This document shows positions 30,180 through 43,100 of a stretch of 64,000 bases of DNA, one piece after another. Below the pieces are notes generated by a model. The model saw nothing but the letters and a program-made list of their open reading frames with translations. It was not told the DNA's origin and made no database searches. Position numbers and translations under genes: made by a program. Numbering within the stretch: the stretch's first letter is position 1; each line of letters starts with the position of its first letter. Source of the stretch: Anas platyrhynchos (Eukaryota > Chordata > Aves > Anseriformes > Anatidae); assembly GCF_047663525.1 (NCBI RefSeq), contig NC_092605.1, forward strand, positions 620,001 to 684,000, given 5' to 3'.

Positions 30180-31674
30180 CCCCTGCCCCTGGCTGCTCTG
30201 AGAAGTGGCTCCAGGCCCTGCGCTGCCTCCCGGTTCAAAGCAGCCGATGTGCTCCCTTCAGACGCACAGAAAACCTCCCTGGGGACCTGTGGGGGCTTGG
30301 GGATGCTTTCTGCTCCGTGCCAGATGCCCCAAGCCTCCCTGGTGCGCCGGGACAGCCGAGCAGCATCCGCGGATCATCTGCTGCGCTCTGCGCAGCCCAG
30401 GAAAGCGCAGATCAAAATTCAGCCCAGCCCCAGCTCGCCCACAGCCTCTGCCTGCAGGAAGGTGGAATAAATCACGCACTGTTTCGGCCAGCCTCTGCAG
30501 CAGCCCCGCGCGAGCCCCAGGCCCCCTGCGCATGCAGCGGCTGCCCAGCCACTTGTGTAACCGGCAGCAGCGCCGGCTTCACCAGCTCCAGCCCCGGTGT
30601 GCCGGCCGGAGCAGCCCAGGCCTTGCCGGCCCCAGCTCCAGCCTGGCTGCACGCTGGCCGTGAGCCCATGCGGATGCAGGCTCTGGGAAATGAAACGCAG
30701 CCCCCAGCCCTTCCCCAGCACGGGCGGCGGGGTCTGCGCCCGCGCTGAGCTCTGTCCTCAGCTGCCAGGTGAGCCGCGCAGGCCAGGCGGAGCGCGGTAG
30801 GATGCTATGAATTTTTAAACTCCTGAAAGCACAAATGGAGCAGTTAGCCCGGCTGGGAGACTGGGATTTCCGACGCAGAGAAGAGGCTTTTGAAGAAAAT
30901 GCTGCCTCTCCTGAGCCGCGCTTCCCCCGGGATGGCGAGCCTGGAAACTCATTGTGCTGGGTCCAGGCAGGTCCCAGGAGCCACGAGCCCCGGCGAGAAG
31001 TTGGAAGCCAAGCTGAGGGCACAGGGGACCCGCTGGCCGCCAGCAGCCCGGTGCCGGCCACACCAACTCCAGGCTTTCCTGGCCCAGCCGCTGCTCCCGG
31101 GATCCATCTGCAGCTCCTCCGTGCCCACAGCCGGGCAAAGCCATTTAAGCTCGACACCGCGTCCCAGCTACAGACACACGCGACGTGAGCGCACAGCGCA
31201 CACGGACACACGGACACGCACACGTGTGTGCACGCATGCAAACTCCTCGCCCCCCCCTGCTCCCGGGGGCTGCCCAGGCCACGGAGGAGCCGGGTTCCCG
31301 TGCGCAGAGCATCGAGCATCTCCCCTGGCCTCTGCCGAAGAGGAGCAGCGCCGAGGAAGGGCAGGTGCTGGACCCGCGCCGGCAGCTCTGCCTGCCGCAC
31401 CGCCAGCGCCTCGGCCCCCTCCAGCCCCCGCTGCGCTCCCCAGCCCTGCTCGGAGCAGCCTCCTCGGCACAAAAAGCAGAGAAAGCCCCCGGTGAAGTCG
31501 CAGCCGAGACCCTCGAGCGGCCGCCGCAACAAAACTCGGTGCCGGTGCCGGCGGGGAGGATGCGCCGGAGAGGCCAGGAGAGGCTGGAGAGGAAGAGGTT
31601 AAGCTCTGACCCTTCGCTCGGAGAAAGCACGTGTGAACCGAACGCAAAAAAATTCCCAGAAGAGGGTCACTTAC

Positions 31675-31776
31675 CTGTTGGAGGTAGAGGAAGGCTGGAG
31701 GACAGGGGAGAGAGTGAGGAAGCATGCCTGAGTTGGAGACAAGGAGGCAGCCCGAGTTAGCCATGGAGCACAGCAT
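31675..31776 (-). CDS. RBFOX3: RBFOX3 alternative first coding exon (MLCSMANSGCLL to YLQQ)
   Basis: ATG at 31776 opens 34 codons ending CAACAG|GTAAGTG, a near-ideal donor in phase 0. The next acceptor, at 17480, begins GGC AAC CAG in phase 0, so the join [18 protein letters not shown] is in frame and adds 45 residues to the standard form. RBFOX1 and RBFOX2 use alternative N-termini spliced to the same GNQ junction. Upstream of the ATG the transcript strand is purine-rich with no good acceptor, so this looks like a first exon. It could instead be a 5'UTR exon whose ATG is little used. Confidence 0.7.
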
Positions 31777-32220
31777 GTGTTGACAGGTAGCCGTGAAGCT
31801 GCTCGCAGTTTCGTCCTCTTCTACACACTGCTTATCCTCTGTCTTCCTGGCTCTCCCCTCTGGCTCTCCCCCTCCTCTTCCGTCCCCTCCCGTCCCCCTC
31901 GGGCGCTATTTAGGAGGAATTCATCTGAGGAAGGCTGGCCCCGCTCTGCTCTTACACTGAAGGAACAATGCTGGGCTATTTACTTCGGTGCCATTAGACG
32001 CTGGCACTGAAGGAGCGGTCTGCAAAGGGTGTGCGTGTGAGAGAGAGAGGAGAAGGGGGAGAGAAAGGAAGGGGAGGAGGCAGGGAGAGGGCGAGGGAGT
32101 GAAATAAAAGGGGTGGGAGTTGGAGGAGGAGGGGGAGTCCCCTGTGCATTCAGACATCAAACAGAGCTCTGTATAAAATGAAGAGAATCCGTAATGACAT
32201 GAGAACAGCTGATCCCGCAC
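31777..32220 (-). promoter_or_regulatory. RBFOX3: Putative promoter and 5'UTR of the alternative RBFOX3 exon
   Basis: A TATA-like CTAAATAG (transcript strand, 31906-31913) lies about 130 bp before ATG 31776. It is flanked by GGGGACGGGAGGGG purine-rich sequence, a GA-rich tract (32038-32140) and then a CpG island. No start site can be fixed from sequence. Confidence 0.4.
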
Positions 32221-32940
32221 TTAACCCCTCCGCTGCCGCCGCCTCGCAGCCGCTTCCCAGCCCCGGGCACGCGCGATGCTGCTGCGGGGAGGGGGGGGGG
32301 GGGGGGGCGGAGGGAGCTGATGGGAGGGGGGGGCTGCGGGCAGAGCCGGGTCCCCCCCCCACACACACCCCCACACACCCCCACACACCCCCCCGGGGCT
32401 CGGCAGGACGCGAGGGGAGCTCCCGGGGGGCTGCGGGCGCCGCCCCGGGGGCTGCCGAGGGGCCGGGCACACGCACCACGCTCTCCGGGCACACACACGC
32501 AGACACGGACGGGCACGCGCGGAGCCCGCAGCCCCCCCCCCCCCCCCCGGCGGGAGGACCCCCGGCACCGATACCCCCCCCTCCTCCATCCCCATTGCCC
32601 AAAACCCACCCTCTCCGGGCCGGGGCCGCCCCGCGACCCCCGCCCTGCACGGGAGGCTCGGGGCTGGGGCGCACGGGGGCAGCTCCATGCGCACCTCTGT
32701 CGCGGCGGCCACCGCGATAGGGGGGTGGCCACGGCGATAGGGGGGTGGCCACGGCGATAGGGGGACGGCCGTGGCGACAGGGGGGCTGCCGGGCCGTGCA
32801 CCCGCCTGTGCGCTCCCGGGGGTCCCGTTCCCAGCCGGCGCCCCCCGAGCCGCCGGGCTGGGCGCAGGGGTCCCGGGGGCGGCTCCGGGCCCCGTTGCAG
32901 CCGGCAGGGCTTTGTGCGGGGCTGGGTGGGAGAGGCAACC
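32220..32940. promoter_or_regulatory. CpG island near the alternative RBFOX3 exon
   Basis: Dense CpG, with a G run at 32287-32308, CACACCCCC repeats at 32358-32392, a C run at 32532-32549 and a 20-bp tandem repeat. It is the only strong CpG cluster I noticed upstream of the coding exons, which supports a promoter here. The long open frames across it are low-complexity and not credible. Confidence 0.5.
32709..32788. repeat. 20-bp tandem repeat in the CpG island, four copies
   Basis: Units of the type CCACGGCGATAGGGGGGTGG start at 32709, 32729, 32749 and 32769, the last more diverged. Confidence 0.88.
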
Positions 32941-34115
32941 TGGGTTCGGTTCAGTTTCCATCTTGGCCAAACGCGATGCACAAAGGCAGGTCTGTGCCAG
33001 CAGCTGCTGATGCTCTGTCTCCTCCGGAGCCTCCAGCACACGAGCAGCCCTATTTGGAGGCTGGGATTTTCCACAGTATCCCTAGACATAGTGACATGCT
33101 GCAGTGTCCTGGTACACTCGCAGCGCTTCCAGGTTCTGCTGCAGATACTCAACAGACGAGGCGTATTCATTCCGTGGCCACCCCAGAGCCCCCCAGCAGA
33201 ACCCCGTGGCAACAACCTGCTCCAGGAAAAGCCATCCTGAACGACTGGCTGGGGGCCAGGGGGGTCCCAGCCCCCCTGTGGGGTCCTGCTGCTGGGGACA
33301 ACGCGCTGCCAAGGGGACGCGAGCCGAGAAATCGGGGAGCAGACCCCAGGCTGGGGAGGGTTCTCTCCACCATCACCCCTCGCTGTCAAGAACTGAAAGA
33401 AGCCGGGCAGCAACACCCACGGCCACCAGCAGCCTCGGGCCGCTGCTCGCACCCTCTGCAGCTCCCCTGTCCCACCATGGCCACTCGCCCTCCAGTCTCA
33501 AGGGTCCACGAAGGAGCCCGGTGCAGTGCTCAGCCCCCAGCTCCCTGCTCGCCTCTGGCTCCCCTTCTCCGGAGCCCTGCAGCCATGGGGCCGTGTTCTC
33601 CCAGTGACCAGAGCAGCTTTGCAAGGGGTAGGAGGAACTCGTCCCCCACAACCCCTGGTGCAGCCGTGGGGAACGGTCCCACCAGGCGCCCCTGTGCACC
33701 CGAGCCCCACGCACCACCCCGGCACGGGGCGAGGGACGCCCTGCATGAACAGACGGGTGCCTCCAAAGGCCCAGGGCCAGGCTGTGGTGTGGCTCCTGCG
33801 CTGCTCTTATGCAGAGGTGCAAAGGGAAGGGCACAGCCCAGCACTCTCTGGTTGCAGCGCCCAACCAAGCGAACCACGTGAGGTGCACGCTGGGGAGCGC
33901 CGGCTCCAGGATGAGGTAATCTGCCCTTCCTCCCCTCGCCGGATCCTGGCTCCGGGCAGGGTGACTCAAACGCACTCCTGGCCGGTGGCAGCGCAGTGAA
34001 GTGAGCCTGGCACCGTCCCGAGCCAGCGGGAACAGCACGGGCTGGCTGCAGCCGAGGGGGCGAGGAGAGGCGGCGCTCCCCTGCGAGGGAGCACAGAGCA
34101 GTGTGGGGCAGGGTG

Positions 34116-34182
34116 CCCATCCCTGTCCCCATTCCCATCCCTTTTCCCATCCCCATCCCCGTCCCCGTCCCTGTCCCCATTG
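34116..34182 (-). repeat. CCCCAT/CCCCGT repeat, G-rich on the RBFOX3 strand
   Basis: Eleven or so CCCC/CCC runs separated by AT, GT, TT or TGT. The - strand, which is the transcribed RNA sense of RBFOX3, has matching runs of three or four G and could form G-quadruplexes. Confidence 0.8.
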
Positions 34183-37100
34183 GGCTGCACACCACAGCAC
34201 CTGCTGCCAGGACCCCTCTGCACCACTGTCACAGCAGGAATTTGCCACAAATTCCCATCTTAGCGCTCCTCTTCCTCCCCAGCAGTGGCTACCTCGGTGC
34301 TCCTGCGCATGAGGCAAAATCCCACAGCAGTGGTGGAACCAGGCACGGCTCCAGGAGCTGAGGAGTTCGCGTCTCCTCTCTCCCTCCTCTGGCCATCACC
34401 AATGCCTGGCTGCACCTGCCTGGCTGCAGAGACCCCCCCAGCAGCAGGTAGCCCCCCTGGGACACGAGCATAGCAGGGCTGTGCCGACCCACTGCCAGCT
34501 CTGGGGTGGGGACACTTCCCCTGCCACCAGCGGCCACTTTCCCTCACCCTGCTGAGGGACGCCGTGCTGCAGCCCCCGCTGGTGGCACGGCCACGCTCGG
34601 GTCCCGCTCAGCACCAGGGCTGTGCCTGAGGCCAGGTGCCCACCAACAGGGGAGCCCCGGCCAGAGCTGCCCAGCCCTGCGGAGCTGCAGCCCCAAAGGA
34701 ACCCCTCCGAAACTCAAGTCTCCTGGAAGGAAAGTTTATTTATCTGTTTAATTAAGATGTGTTCACCAGGCACACAGACCCCGTTCCATCTGTCTCACTT
34801 AGAGCCGCGTCCCAGTAAAATTAAACCTAATAAATATCAGACGAGGGAAAGCAAAGGGCACATGTAAGATATATGATCAAAGGCAGAAGTTGCACAGGGC
34901 TGCAGTTCTAAGCACATCTTTCTCTCTGCCCTTCGGGGATGGGTTGGCGATGCGCTCCCATGCACAGGATGGGGCTGGCTTTCCTTCAAATCAGCACTAT
35001 TTTCATTTTTTATTTATTTTAAATGAACCCTTGAGGGCTCCTTGGTTTTGTTTTCTGGAAGAGGGAGAACAACGCGGCACCAGGACAGGAGTGGCCTCGG
35101 CCACTGCTTCAGAGCCCAGCGAAGCGCCGGAGCCGAGCAGCAGACCCCGGGCTGGGAGGGCTGTGAGCCTGAGCGCGCTCTGAGCCACGGAGGGTCCCTG
35201 CCCACTGGGAAAGCAAAACCCCTTGGGCTGCTCCCAGGCACCTGGGATTCACGGGCTGCCTCGGCTGCGAGCTGGCCGGCAGCAGGGACCGGCTGCGAGG
35301 TGCCCAAGGAACAGTGCCCTCAGACCTGCTGCATGCCGAGAGCCTGCCCGGGGCCATCTGGGCTCCCCCTGATAGCAAGCCCTGAGCCCAGCACATCACC
35401 CGCTCAGGGATGGAAGAGGAAATCCTGGCTCTAAATGCTGCAGTGCTCAGCAGGACGCCCTCCCACACCCCCTCCCAGCAGAGGGATGACACGGCAGCTC
35501 GCAGACCTGCTGGGGACGCAGTGCACAGCCACAGGTGGGCTGGATGTCCCAGGGGGCTTCAAGAGTCCAGTGTTCAGTGGGGCTCCCTCGTACCCCACCA
35601 GCACATTTGGGCAGTGCAAGACCAGAGCACGAGCCCGGGGCTGCTGCTCAGGAGGGGCTGCGGGCTGGCGGAGGTGCAGTGGGGGCCGGAGGGCTCCGGG
35701 TGCTCAGCCTGCAAGCAGAGCCCAGGCAGCAGCCCAGGAGCAGGGCGCACGTCTGGTCCTCTCCTTCCACCCGCTCCGGAGTGCCCCCAAGCCAAGGCAT
35801 TCATTAATTAAAAGCTCATTAGTAGTTAGTCATAGACATAAAGCGATTAAGATGAAGGCGCTGATGGATCTGAGCTGCTGTGAAGCAAGGGGAGCTCCAA
35901 AGCCAGTGCTGGGGCGAGGGGAAGGTCCCAGGCACCTGCTGGGGTGGCCTCAGGGAGCGAGCGATGCTACACATGGACCAGGGCAGGGCAAGGGACCGAC
36001 AGAGGTGACAGGCAGGAGCACCACATGCCAGGGGCTCAGCACCACCGCAGGAAGGTCCCTGCCTTGCGCCCTGGCCGCCTCCACACCATCGCCGTGCATG
36101 CACCCGGCCCAAGCTCTCCCCAGGCTACTCCAGCCCCTCTGCTGCAGGGCAGCATCAGGGCTTACAGGGACAGCAAAGCCAGCGCAGAGCTCCCAGGACC
36201 AGCAGCAGCACAAACCAAAGCACTTTCTCCTGCTTCAGCATCACCATCTCTTGCTGTGCAGCCTGGCTGGCTCTGCTCACACTGTACCCCACAGCCCGGC
36301 CCCTGAGCAACAGCCCAGGGGCTGCCCCAAGCCCCAGCACGCTGCCTGCCTCCTACAGACATCTATAGATCACTGGTTTATTGCTCCAGCCCTGAAAGAC
36401 AGCTGTGGCTTAAACCAACCGCAGGCGGATCGGAATCCGATCCGGCCATCATGTACCAGCCCCGCTGGGGGGGAGCGCGGGCAGGACACTGGGGCACATA
36501 CCCCAGCCCACGGGAACCCAGGGAACTGGCTGTCCTGGGGGAAGCCACCAGACTCAGGTCCCCAGTGGCCTTCCCTGTGTCAGAGGGGAGCTCGGACAGC
36601 TCTGCTGCACCCAGGAACCGGGGGGACTGCAGGTCCTGAGCATCTCCCCAGGAGACGGCAGCCCTGGCCCGTGGTGAGCCCTGGCAGGAGGCTGCAAGCT
36701 GGAGTCTCCTCGGCAGGGAAACCCTGATGGCCACGGCCAGGGGCACAGCAGCGAGCACGTGCACGTCTCAGCACGGCAGCAGGGCTGGGGACGAGGCTTG
36801 CGCAGGACTGCGCGGCGGCGGCTTCGCGGGGTGCCGGCAGCAGGCGAGCGCAGCGAGGACGCAGCCCTGGGAGGCTCACCCCGCACCAAGCCCCCCAGGG
36901 CTTCGCAGCCAAATCACAGACAGCAAGAGCAGATCGAGGAGGAGGAGTTTGCTCCAGCAAGCTGCCAGGGAGGGGGAATCTGGCGGCACCCAAGCGTGCA
37001 GAGGCAGGGATGGTGCGCGGCGAACGCTCTGCGGGACGTGGCGCTTGCTGCCGCGCGGGACTCCCGGGTCCAGCACTGCTCTGCGGGGACACCTGGACCA

Positions 37101-40100
37101 GCCTCCTCTGCAACCAATTAAACCTCCTTCCCGTCTTCCCCACGCTCCTTCCTCCTCCTCCTCTGACGCCGCTGGCTCTCTGGGGGTTGATGAAGCCCCC
37201 GCCTGCTCTGAACTCCAAAAACAAGGCGGAAATTTTACTGCGAATCTCGGCGCTGCACCGCTCCCAGCGCACTGCCAGCCGCTGACCCAGATACCAGCCC
37301 CTGCTCCAGGCTCCCACCTCCCTCCCACCCGTCACAGCAGCTCGGCGAGGTCACGGCCCCCAGGCGGGGGTGGCAATGTCCCCAGCACCCAAACGTGACC
37401 TCGGCAGGTAAGGGGGGGCTGTGACCAGCGGCAGCTGTCGGGGACAGCAGCGGTTAGCAGCTGGGAGAGCAGCAGAAATGCAGAGAAAGCACATGAAAGT
37501 TTAATGGGAACTGGGGAAAAATATCTTCCTGCTAAAACTTTGCTCACCCATTGTGAAGAGGGGGAGAAGGAAGGGGGGGGAGCTGGAGAAGCTTCTCCAT
37601 CTGCTCCGAGCTGCCGGAGCTGGGCAGAGCAGGGGGTGGCTGGGTGCTGCCATGAGCAGGGGTGGCATCCTGCGGTGTCCCACTGCCCCTTGTGCTGTCC
37701 CCTCCCCTGTCCCTCATCCGACATGGAAGAGAAGTCAGGGACCTTGGTGCTTTCCACAAAACAGAGCCTGGGTTTTGCAGCCACCCCGTGAGATGCGCGG
37801 TGCTGGCTCCCGGTGCAGAGCCCGCAGCCCCGCCTGGGTGTCACCGGAGGCTGGGGCAGCGTGGCTGGGGAAGCACAGCAGGAATTTGGGATATTTACAC
37901 CCCGGGTGCTTCCCTCCTGGCAGGAGGGCCGGCAGCTCCCCAGGAGCCTGGGGACACCAGACGCAGACGCTGTGCTCGTGGCCGGCCGTGCGCCCAGCTC
38001 CGGGCTCACTGTGGGACGCGCGGCCGCTCGCACGGGGGCACAGCTCAGGCTTTTAATGAGGCAGGGCAGGAACAGGCTTGCCACCGCGCCCACGAGAAAG
38101 CCTGGCTTCTCTCCTTCAATCAGCACAGCCCTTCCTAAAGCCCTTTCACTTGACAAAATATTTACATGAAAAGGCAATTAGGCTCCCCGGATTTAATGAG
38201 AATTAACGTGCAGGCGGCAGAACCGTGGCAGAACAGCTGCTGCCGAGCACCTCCAGCTCCAGGCCGGGTGGGCAGCACCAGCCGGGGCTGCGGCAGGTAC
38301 AGCCGGGTGAAGCACCACAAGGAACAAGCACCTGCAGACCCGGGGACCCCGAAACACTGCGCTCCCAGAGCTTCCCCCTTCCCTGCCAGCAGCCCTGCTG
38401 CCTCACGATGGGTTCCCAAGAGCGCACACACCTCTGACCGGGCGCAGCGCTGCACGCAGGGCCAGCACCTGGGGCTCCAGCTCAAACACCAGGTGGGTGG
38501 GCGCAGGCTGCCGGGGGCCAAAAGGGCCCTGGCGAGGGGCAAGAGCAGGGGCACGGGCGGCACCGAGCGGTGCTGGGCACCGGGCAGCCCAAGCTGGGAC
38601 ACCAGTGGCAGCCAGGTGACGTGGGCTGCGTGGGACCGCGAGGCAGGAGGTGCTCTGGAAGCAGACACTCAATCCTCATTATAAGGCTTTTTAAATGCAC
38701 AGACAGGATATTAGCGTTTAAACAGTCTCTAGGACTCCAGGGCAAACTTTAAAAATCATAATATTTATAGAACCTTCCTTCCACTCGCCCCACATGCTCT
38801 TTATTTCTCCTGCAATTACTACTAATTTGAAGACATTTTGCTTTGGCATCTCAGCCTGTTGCAGTGTCGATTACTGAGCCACCCGCTGCCGGCTGCCACC
38901 GCAGAGCTCCCGCAGTGCTCCCGGCAGCGGCCCCGCTCCCGCCGTGCAGCGGCACCGAGCCCTCCACCCTCCCACGCTGGCGCTGGGGGGACACCGGTGG
39001 TGCCGAGGGACGATGCTCAGGTGCTGCCCGAGGAGCAAAGCAGCCGCCTGCTCTGGCTCACCGGGGGTGCCCCGTGCGCTGCACGATGCTGCTGGCACGG
39101 CGTGGGATGGGGATGAGAGCCCCGAGCACTGCTCCGCACCACCAGCGTGTCCCAGGGAGCTGCGCTTTGAGCTCCCGCGGGGACAAACACCCAGGTGCTG
39201 CCCCCAGCCCTGCCCCAGCTCCACGAAGCCGCGCAACACCCGCAGAGCTGCAAGCAGAAACTCCAGCAAGCAGTTTGCTTCCAAAGCTGCTCCAGCTCGT
39301 TAAGTCCCTGGGCAGAATTAACGCTTTGGCAGGAAAAGCTGCGAGCCCCCACGGGCTCCTGACCAGCGGGGAAAGGCGGCTGCACCAAGATCTCAAATGA
39401 CAAAGCACCTTACGCCTGCAAGCTGCTTCCCCCAGAAACAATGAACCCGCATTATCCTCCCCTTCCCCGTAAGCTCCTTTCCCCTGCGTCCTGCCTTCAT
39501 CCCGCTCTATCCTCTCGGCTCCTTGCTCCCTAATCCAGGGGACTGCAGCTCCCCGCTGCCTGCAGCTCGCCGGGAGCCTGTAATCCCCGAGGGGCCGGCA
39601 CTGCCCCGGTTCCCAGCAGCTCGGCCGGGTCTGGCCGGGAGCAGGGCTGCTGAGGAGCTGGGAGCAGGAGCGAGGAGCTGGAAGGCACTGGTGCTGCTGA
39701 CCAAAGCTCTGACCCCGTGCCCGGAGAGGGCACCAGGGGAGAGAGGGACGATTCTGGGCAGCCCGTGGCCACCCCACGCTGGATGGGGACTGGGCGAGGG
39801 GGCTGCTGCCCATGGCCAGCTGGCCCGGAGGCAGCAGCAGGACAGGGGCTGGGCTTGGTCTTTGCTCCTGAGCAGGGACGAGGCCGCAGTGTGGAGGCAG
39901 GGAGCCCTGCCCGGCCCCTCCACGGCCCCGTCCTCCCCGGTGCTGGGCCCTGCCTGCAGCATCGCCAGAGGAGGGACGATTTCCTTGGCAAGCGGCACTG
40001 CTGGGAAGCGACAATGGCAGGGAACAACCCAAACCCTGAGCAAAACCCCAGCAAAGAGGGACGGGCAGTGCCCAGGCGGGGCGGTGGTACCTACCCAAAA

Positions 40101-43100
40101 ATACATCATCATGTCGGGGGGCTGCGGGGCTCCGCGGGACCAGCAGGAGGGCTGGGGGCTGCTCCGGGTGCCGCTCCTCGGTGGGCTCTCTCCCCTCGGG
40201 CGCTCTCTGTCCAGCTCCAGCCTCCAGGGCTGGCACCGAGGGCCAGCACCGCTGCGTGCCCTGCGCTCTCACCCCCTCCCCGGCACGGTGAGGTTGCTCT
40301 CCACGGGCTGCTGAGCGCTTCAGAGCCGGGTGCCAGCGTCCAACATGCTGCCACGGGGCTGCCTTGAGCCCGGGGCCACGGGAAGGGTGCCCGGGTGGGC
40401 AGCAGCCACAGGCAGCCCAGTGGGGACTTAGTTCATCATCCAGAAAAAAAAAACGGGAGAGGAAGGAATAAAAAATAAATCCTCGCTGGCGTCTTTAAGC
40501 GCGAGGGAAGGGTGAGCGTGCGAGGGGGAGGCTGCAGCAGGGGTCCGGGCAGGGGTCCGGGCGGCAGCAGGAGTGCGTGTGCTGGCGGGAGCAGCGTGGG
40601 CTCTGGCTGCCACTCGGAGCAGTTCTGTCCTGCCTCAGCGTTTTCCAGGCTGCCCTGTCAATAAGGGAATCGGCCGCGCTCACAATTAACCTGCGAGGTG
40701 CCAGCCGGCTCCCGGCACCTGCCTGCGGGCAGCACAGCACCGGGACCCCCACTGGCACCGGGACCCTTGCCGGGGGCTGCCTGGGCAGGGGGGAAACCTG
40801 TCCCCTGTCCCCTGCATCACAACCTGGGCACCCCGCGGAGCATCCCCACGGACCCCGGGATGAAGCCTGCAGGGCCCCCAGTGATGCACGGGGAAGCCGA
40901 GGGAGGGGAGCACAGGATGGGCTGGGGTCCCTGGGGGGTCAGCGGGAGTGATGGTGGCAGGGGGACACCCCCCCTGTCCTGCCCGCAGCCCTTGGGGCAC
41001 ACAAACCTGCCCCCCGTGGGCCAGCACAGCAGCGGGCACAGCAGGGCAGCGCCGCTCGCCAGCCACTAAATCTGCGCCCTCGCGGGGCACCGCTGCCAAG
41101 GAGAGCAAAGGGACCGCGTGCGCTGAGCCAGGCGCAGCAGCAGGGGAATAAATAAGAGGAAGGGAAGGCAAGGGAGCAAGAGGGGTGGCAGATTGGTCTC
41201 TGGGGCCCTGCTGGCTCTGACATCTCCAGCCCCATAATCATATTCAAAGCAGAGCCGGGCTGAGGCATTTCTCCTCCAGCACAGCAATAAAAGAAAGCAA
41301 CACTCTCAATAATTCAGAACCGGGAGAGGGTGATAAAGCAGAGGAGCCACCACTGCAGGCAGCAGGGGCGGGGGGCTTCCCGCTCCCTCTTATATCTTGG
41401 TGATCAAAACCCTCCCCTCTGCCCTGCACCCTGCGAGCTGGCTCCCGGCCGGGGCTGGGGGCACGGCCGGACCCCATGCCGCCGTGGGGCACGCTGCCTG
41501 CGTGGGGAGCGGGGCAGGGCGCTCCGCTCCTGGGGCAGAGCCTCACTGCAGCATCGTGAGGCGAACTGAATAAAACCTCCTTCATCACCCTGAGAGCTGG
41601 GATCCAGCGAGGGGGGCGCTGGGCAGGGCCCCCCAGCAGCAGCCAGCCAGGGAGCAGCATCGCCCAGCCCAGCCCTGCGGAGCGGCTCTGCTGCCCTGCA
41701 CCCAGCCAGTGCTGCTCCCAGCGCTGCTCTCCATCCTCTGCCAGCTGTTCCCAGCCCCGTTTCCATCTCTCCTTTCGCCCTGCGGGCTCCTTTGCAAACA
41801 GCCCACGTCACCACGCACCCGGACGACACGCTTCCCCTTTTCCACCCAAACGGGGCTCCCTGCACGTCCCTGCACCAGGGGCTGGGGACAGGGGAGCAGA
41901 GAGGAGCTGGCACTGGAGGTTCTCCAGCGGCCCCCGCACGCAGCTGGGCACCTGGGAGGAGCAAAGCTCTTGCTTCAGCTTGGGGAATACATCGCAGAGA
42001 AATTGTCCCGGGCACACACGGCAGAGCCCCTGCCCCACGGCTGCTGCTCAGCCTCCAGCCTCCCCCCACCAACTTCAGCACCCCTCATCCAAGGAAAACT
42101 GTTCCACTTTGCTCAGGGGGTCTCCAGGTCCTTTTGGACTACGACCCCTTCCCAGCCGGCCACTGTCCTCGTCCTGCTGGTGGCAATGCCTGCAGCACTC
42201 CCCCCCGCACGTCCCTCCTCCACTGTCATCACCCAGCAGGGACACCATGGGCTGCAGGATGCTGCGAGCAAGGGCCCCCACCCCGGGGCTGGCATCACCC
42301 TGGGTGAGGACGCAGCCCCTCAGCAGGCGTCCCGGGAGGCGCACAGAGCACAGACAGACAGACAGCAACGTCAGCACACACGGACAGCTCACAGACACCG
42401 CAGCCCCGGCCGTGCCGGCCGCCCGCCCTCCTCGCCCGGACTCACTCCACTCACGCCACGCTGCGCGGGGGCTCGGCTGCGGGGTCGGTGCCCGGGGGGG
42501 GGGACCCACCGTGACTGGGGCCCCGCGCAGCGAGTGGGCAGCCGCTGTGCCACCCCCCCGGCCGTGGGGCCGTGGCTCCGTGCCCACCCGCCTGCCCCAC
42601 ACAGCCCCACACATGCAGGTTTCCACCACCCGACTCCTGCTTCCCTTGGGGCCGCCCTGGCATGGACACTGGGGGTGCTGGGGGGGCGCTGGGCTCAGGC
42701 CCCGGGGCAGCTGCCCGAGCCACGAAGCCCCATCTCTGCCCGGCTCGGCAGGAGCGGACGTCTCCGTACCTTTTATTCAGCCAAGCTCCTCCTGCGGTGC
42801 TCGCGCTGGGCTCTCTAAGAAAAGACAAGAAAGAGGAGGAAGAATTAAAATCAATGATCATTATCGCTAACCTGCTTACGGTCAATGCTATTTGCTCATT
42901 GACTGGCAAAATTTTTAGAATCCAAGTATGGCCACGAGCATCGTCTCCCCGGGAGCCCCGGGAAACCTGCCCCGATGCCACCCGGGACGCGGCATCCGGC
43001 ATGAGGCAGCCCCAGCGAGGCACCTCCAGCTCCTGCCTCCGGCTCCTGCAGGCGTTTTGCCAGGTCCTGGGAACCTGTGAGCGCAGCCCCTGGCTCGGCT

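Larger units (their letters stand above)
17480..31674 (-). other. RBFOX3: Large RBFOX3 intron with scattered AT-rich islands
   Basis: GC-rich intron of 14.2 kb between the first common coding exon and the upstream exon at 31675. Long open frames here are composition artefacts. AT-rich islands stand out at about 18045-18130, 18360-18440, 19325-19410, 19900-20030, 20280-20540, 21300-21460, 22160-22285, 23735-23960, 24510-24720, 25320-25450, 27580-27850 and 30790-30900. No interspersed repeat of CR1 type was recognised. Confidence 0.7.

Noticed and set aside
32157..33452. 431-codon open frame on the - strand
   Set aside because: Pro/Arg/Gly-rich translation of a CpG island with homopolymers; no family resemblance.
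35435..36727. 430-codon open frame on the + strand
   Set aside because: Long only because stop codons are rare in GC-rich DNA; it crosses an AT-rich island and shows no domain.
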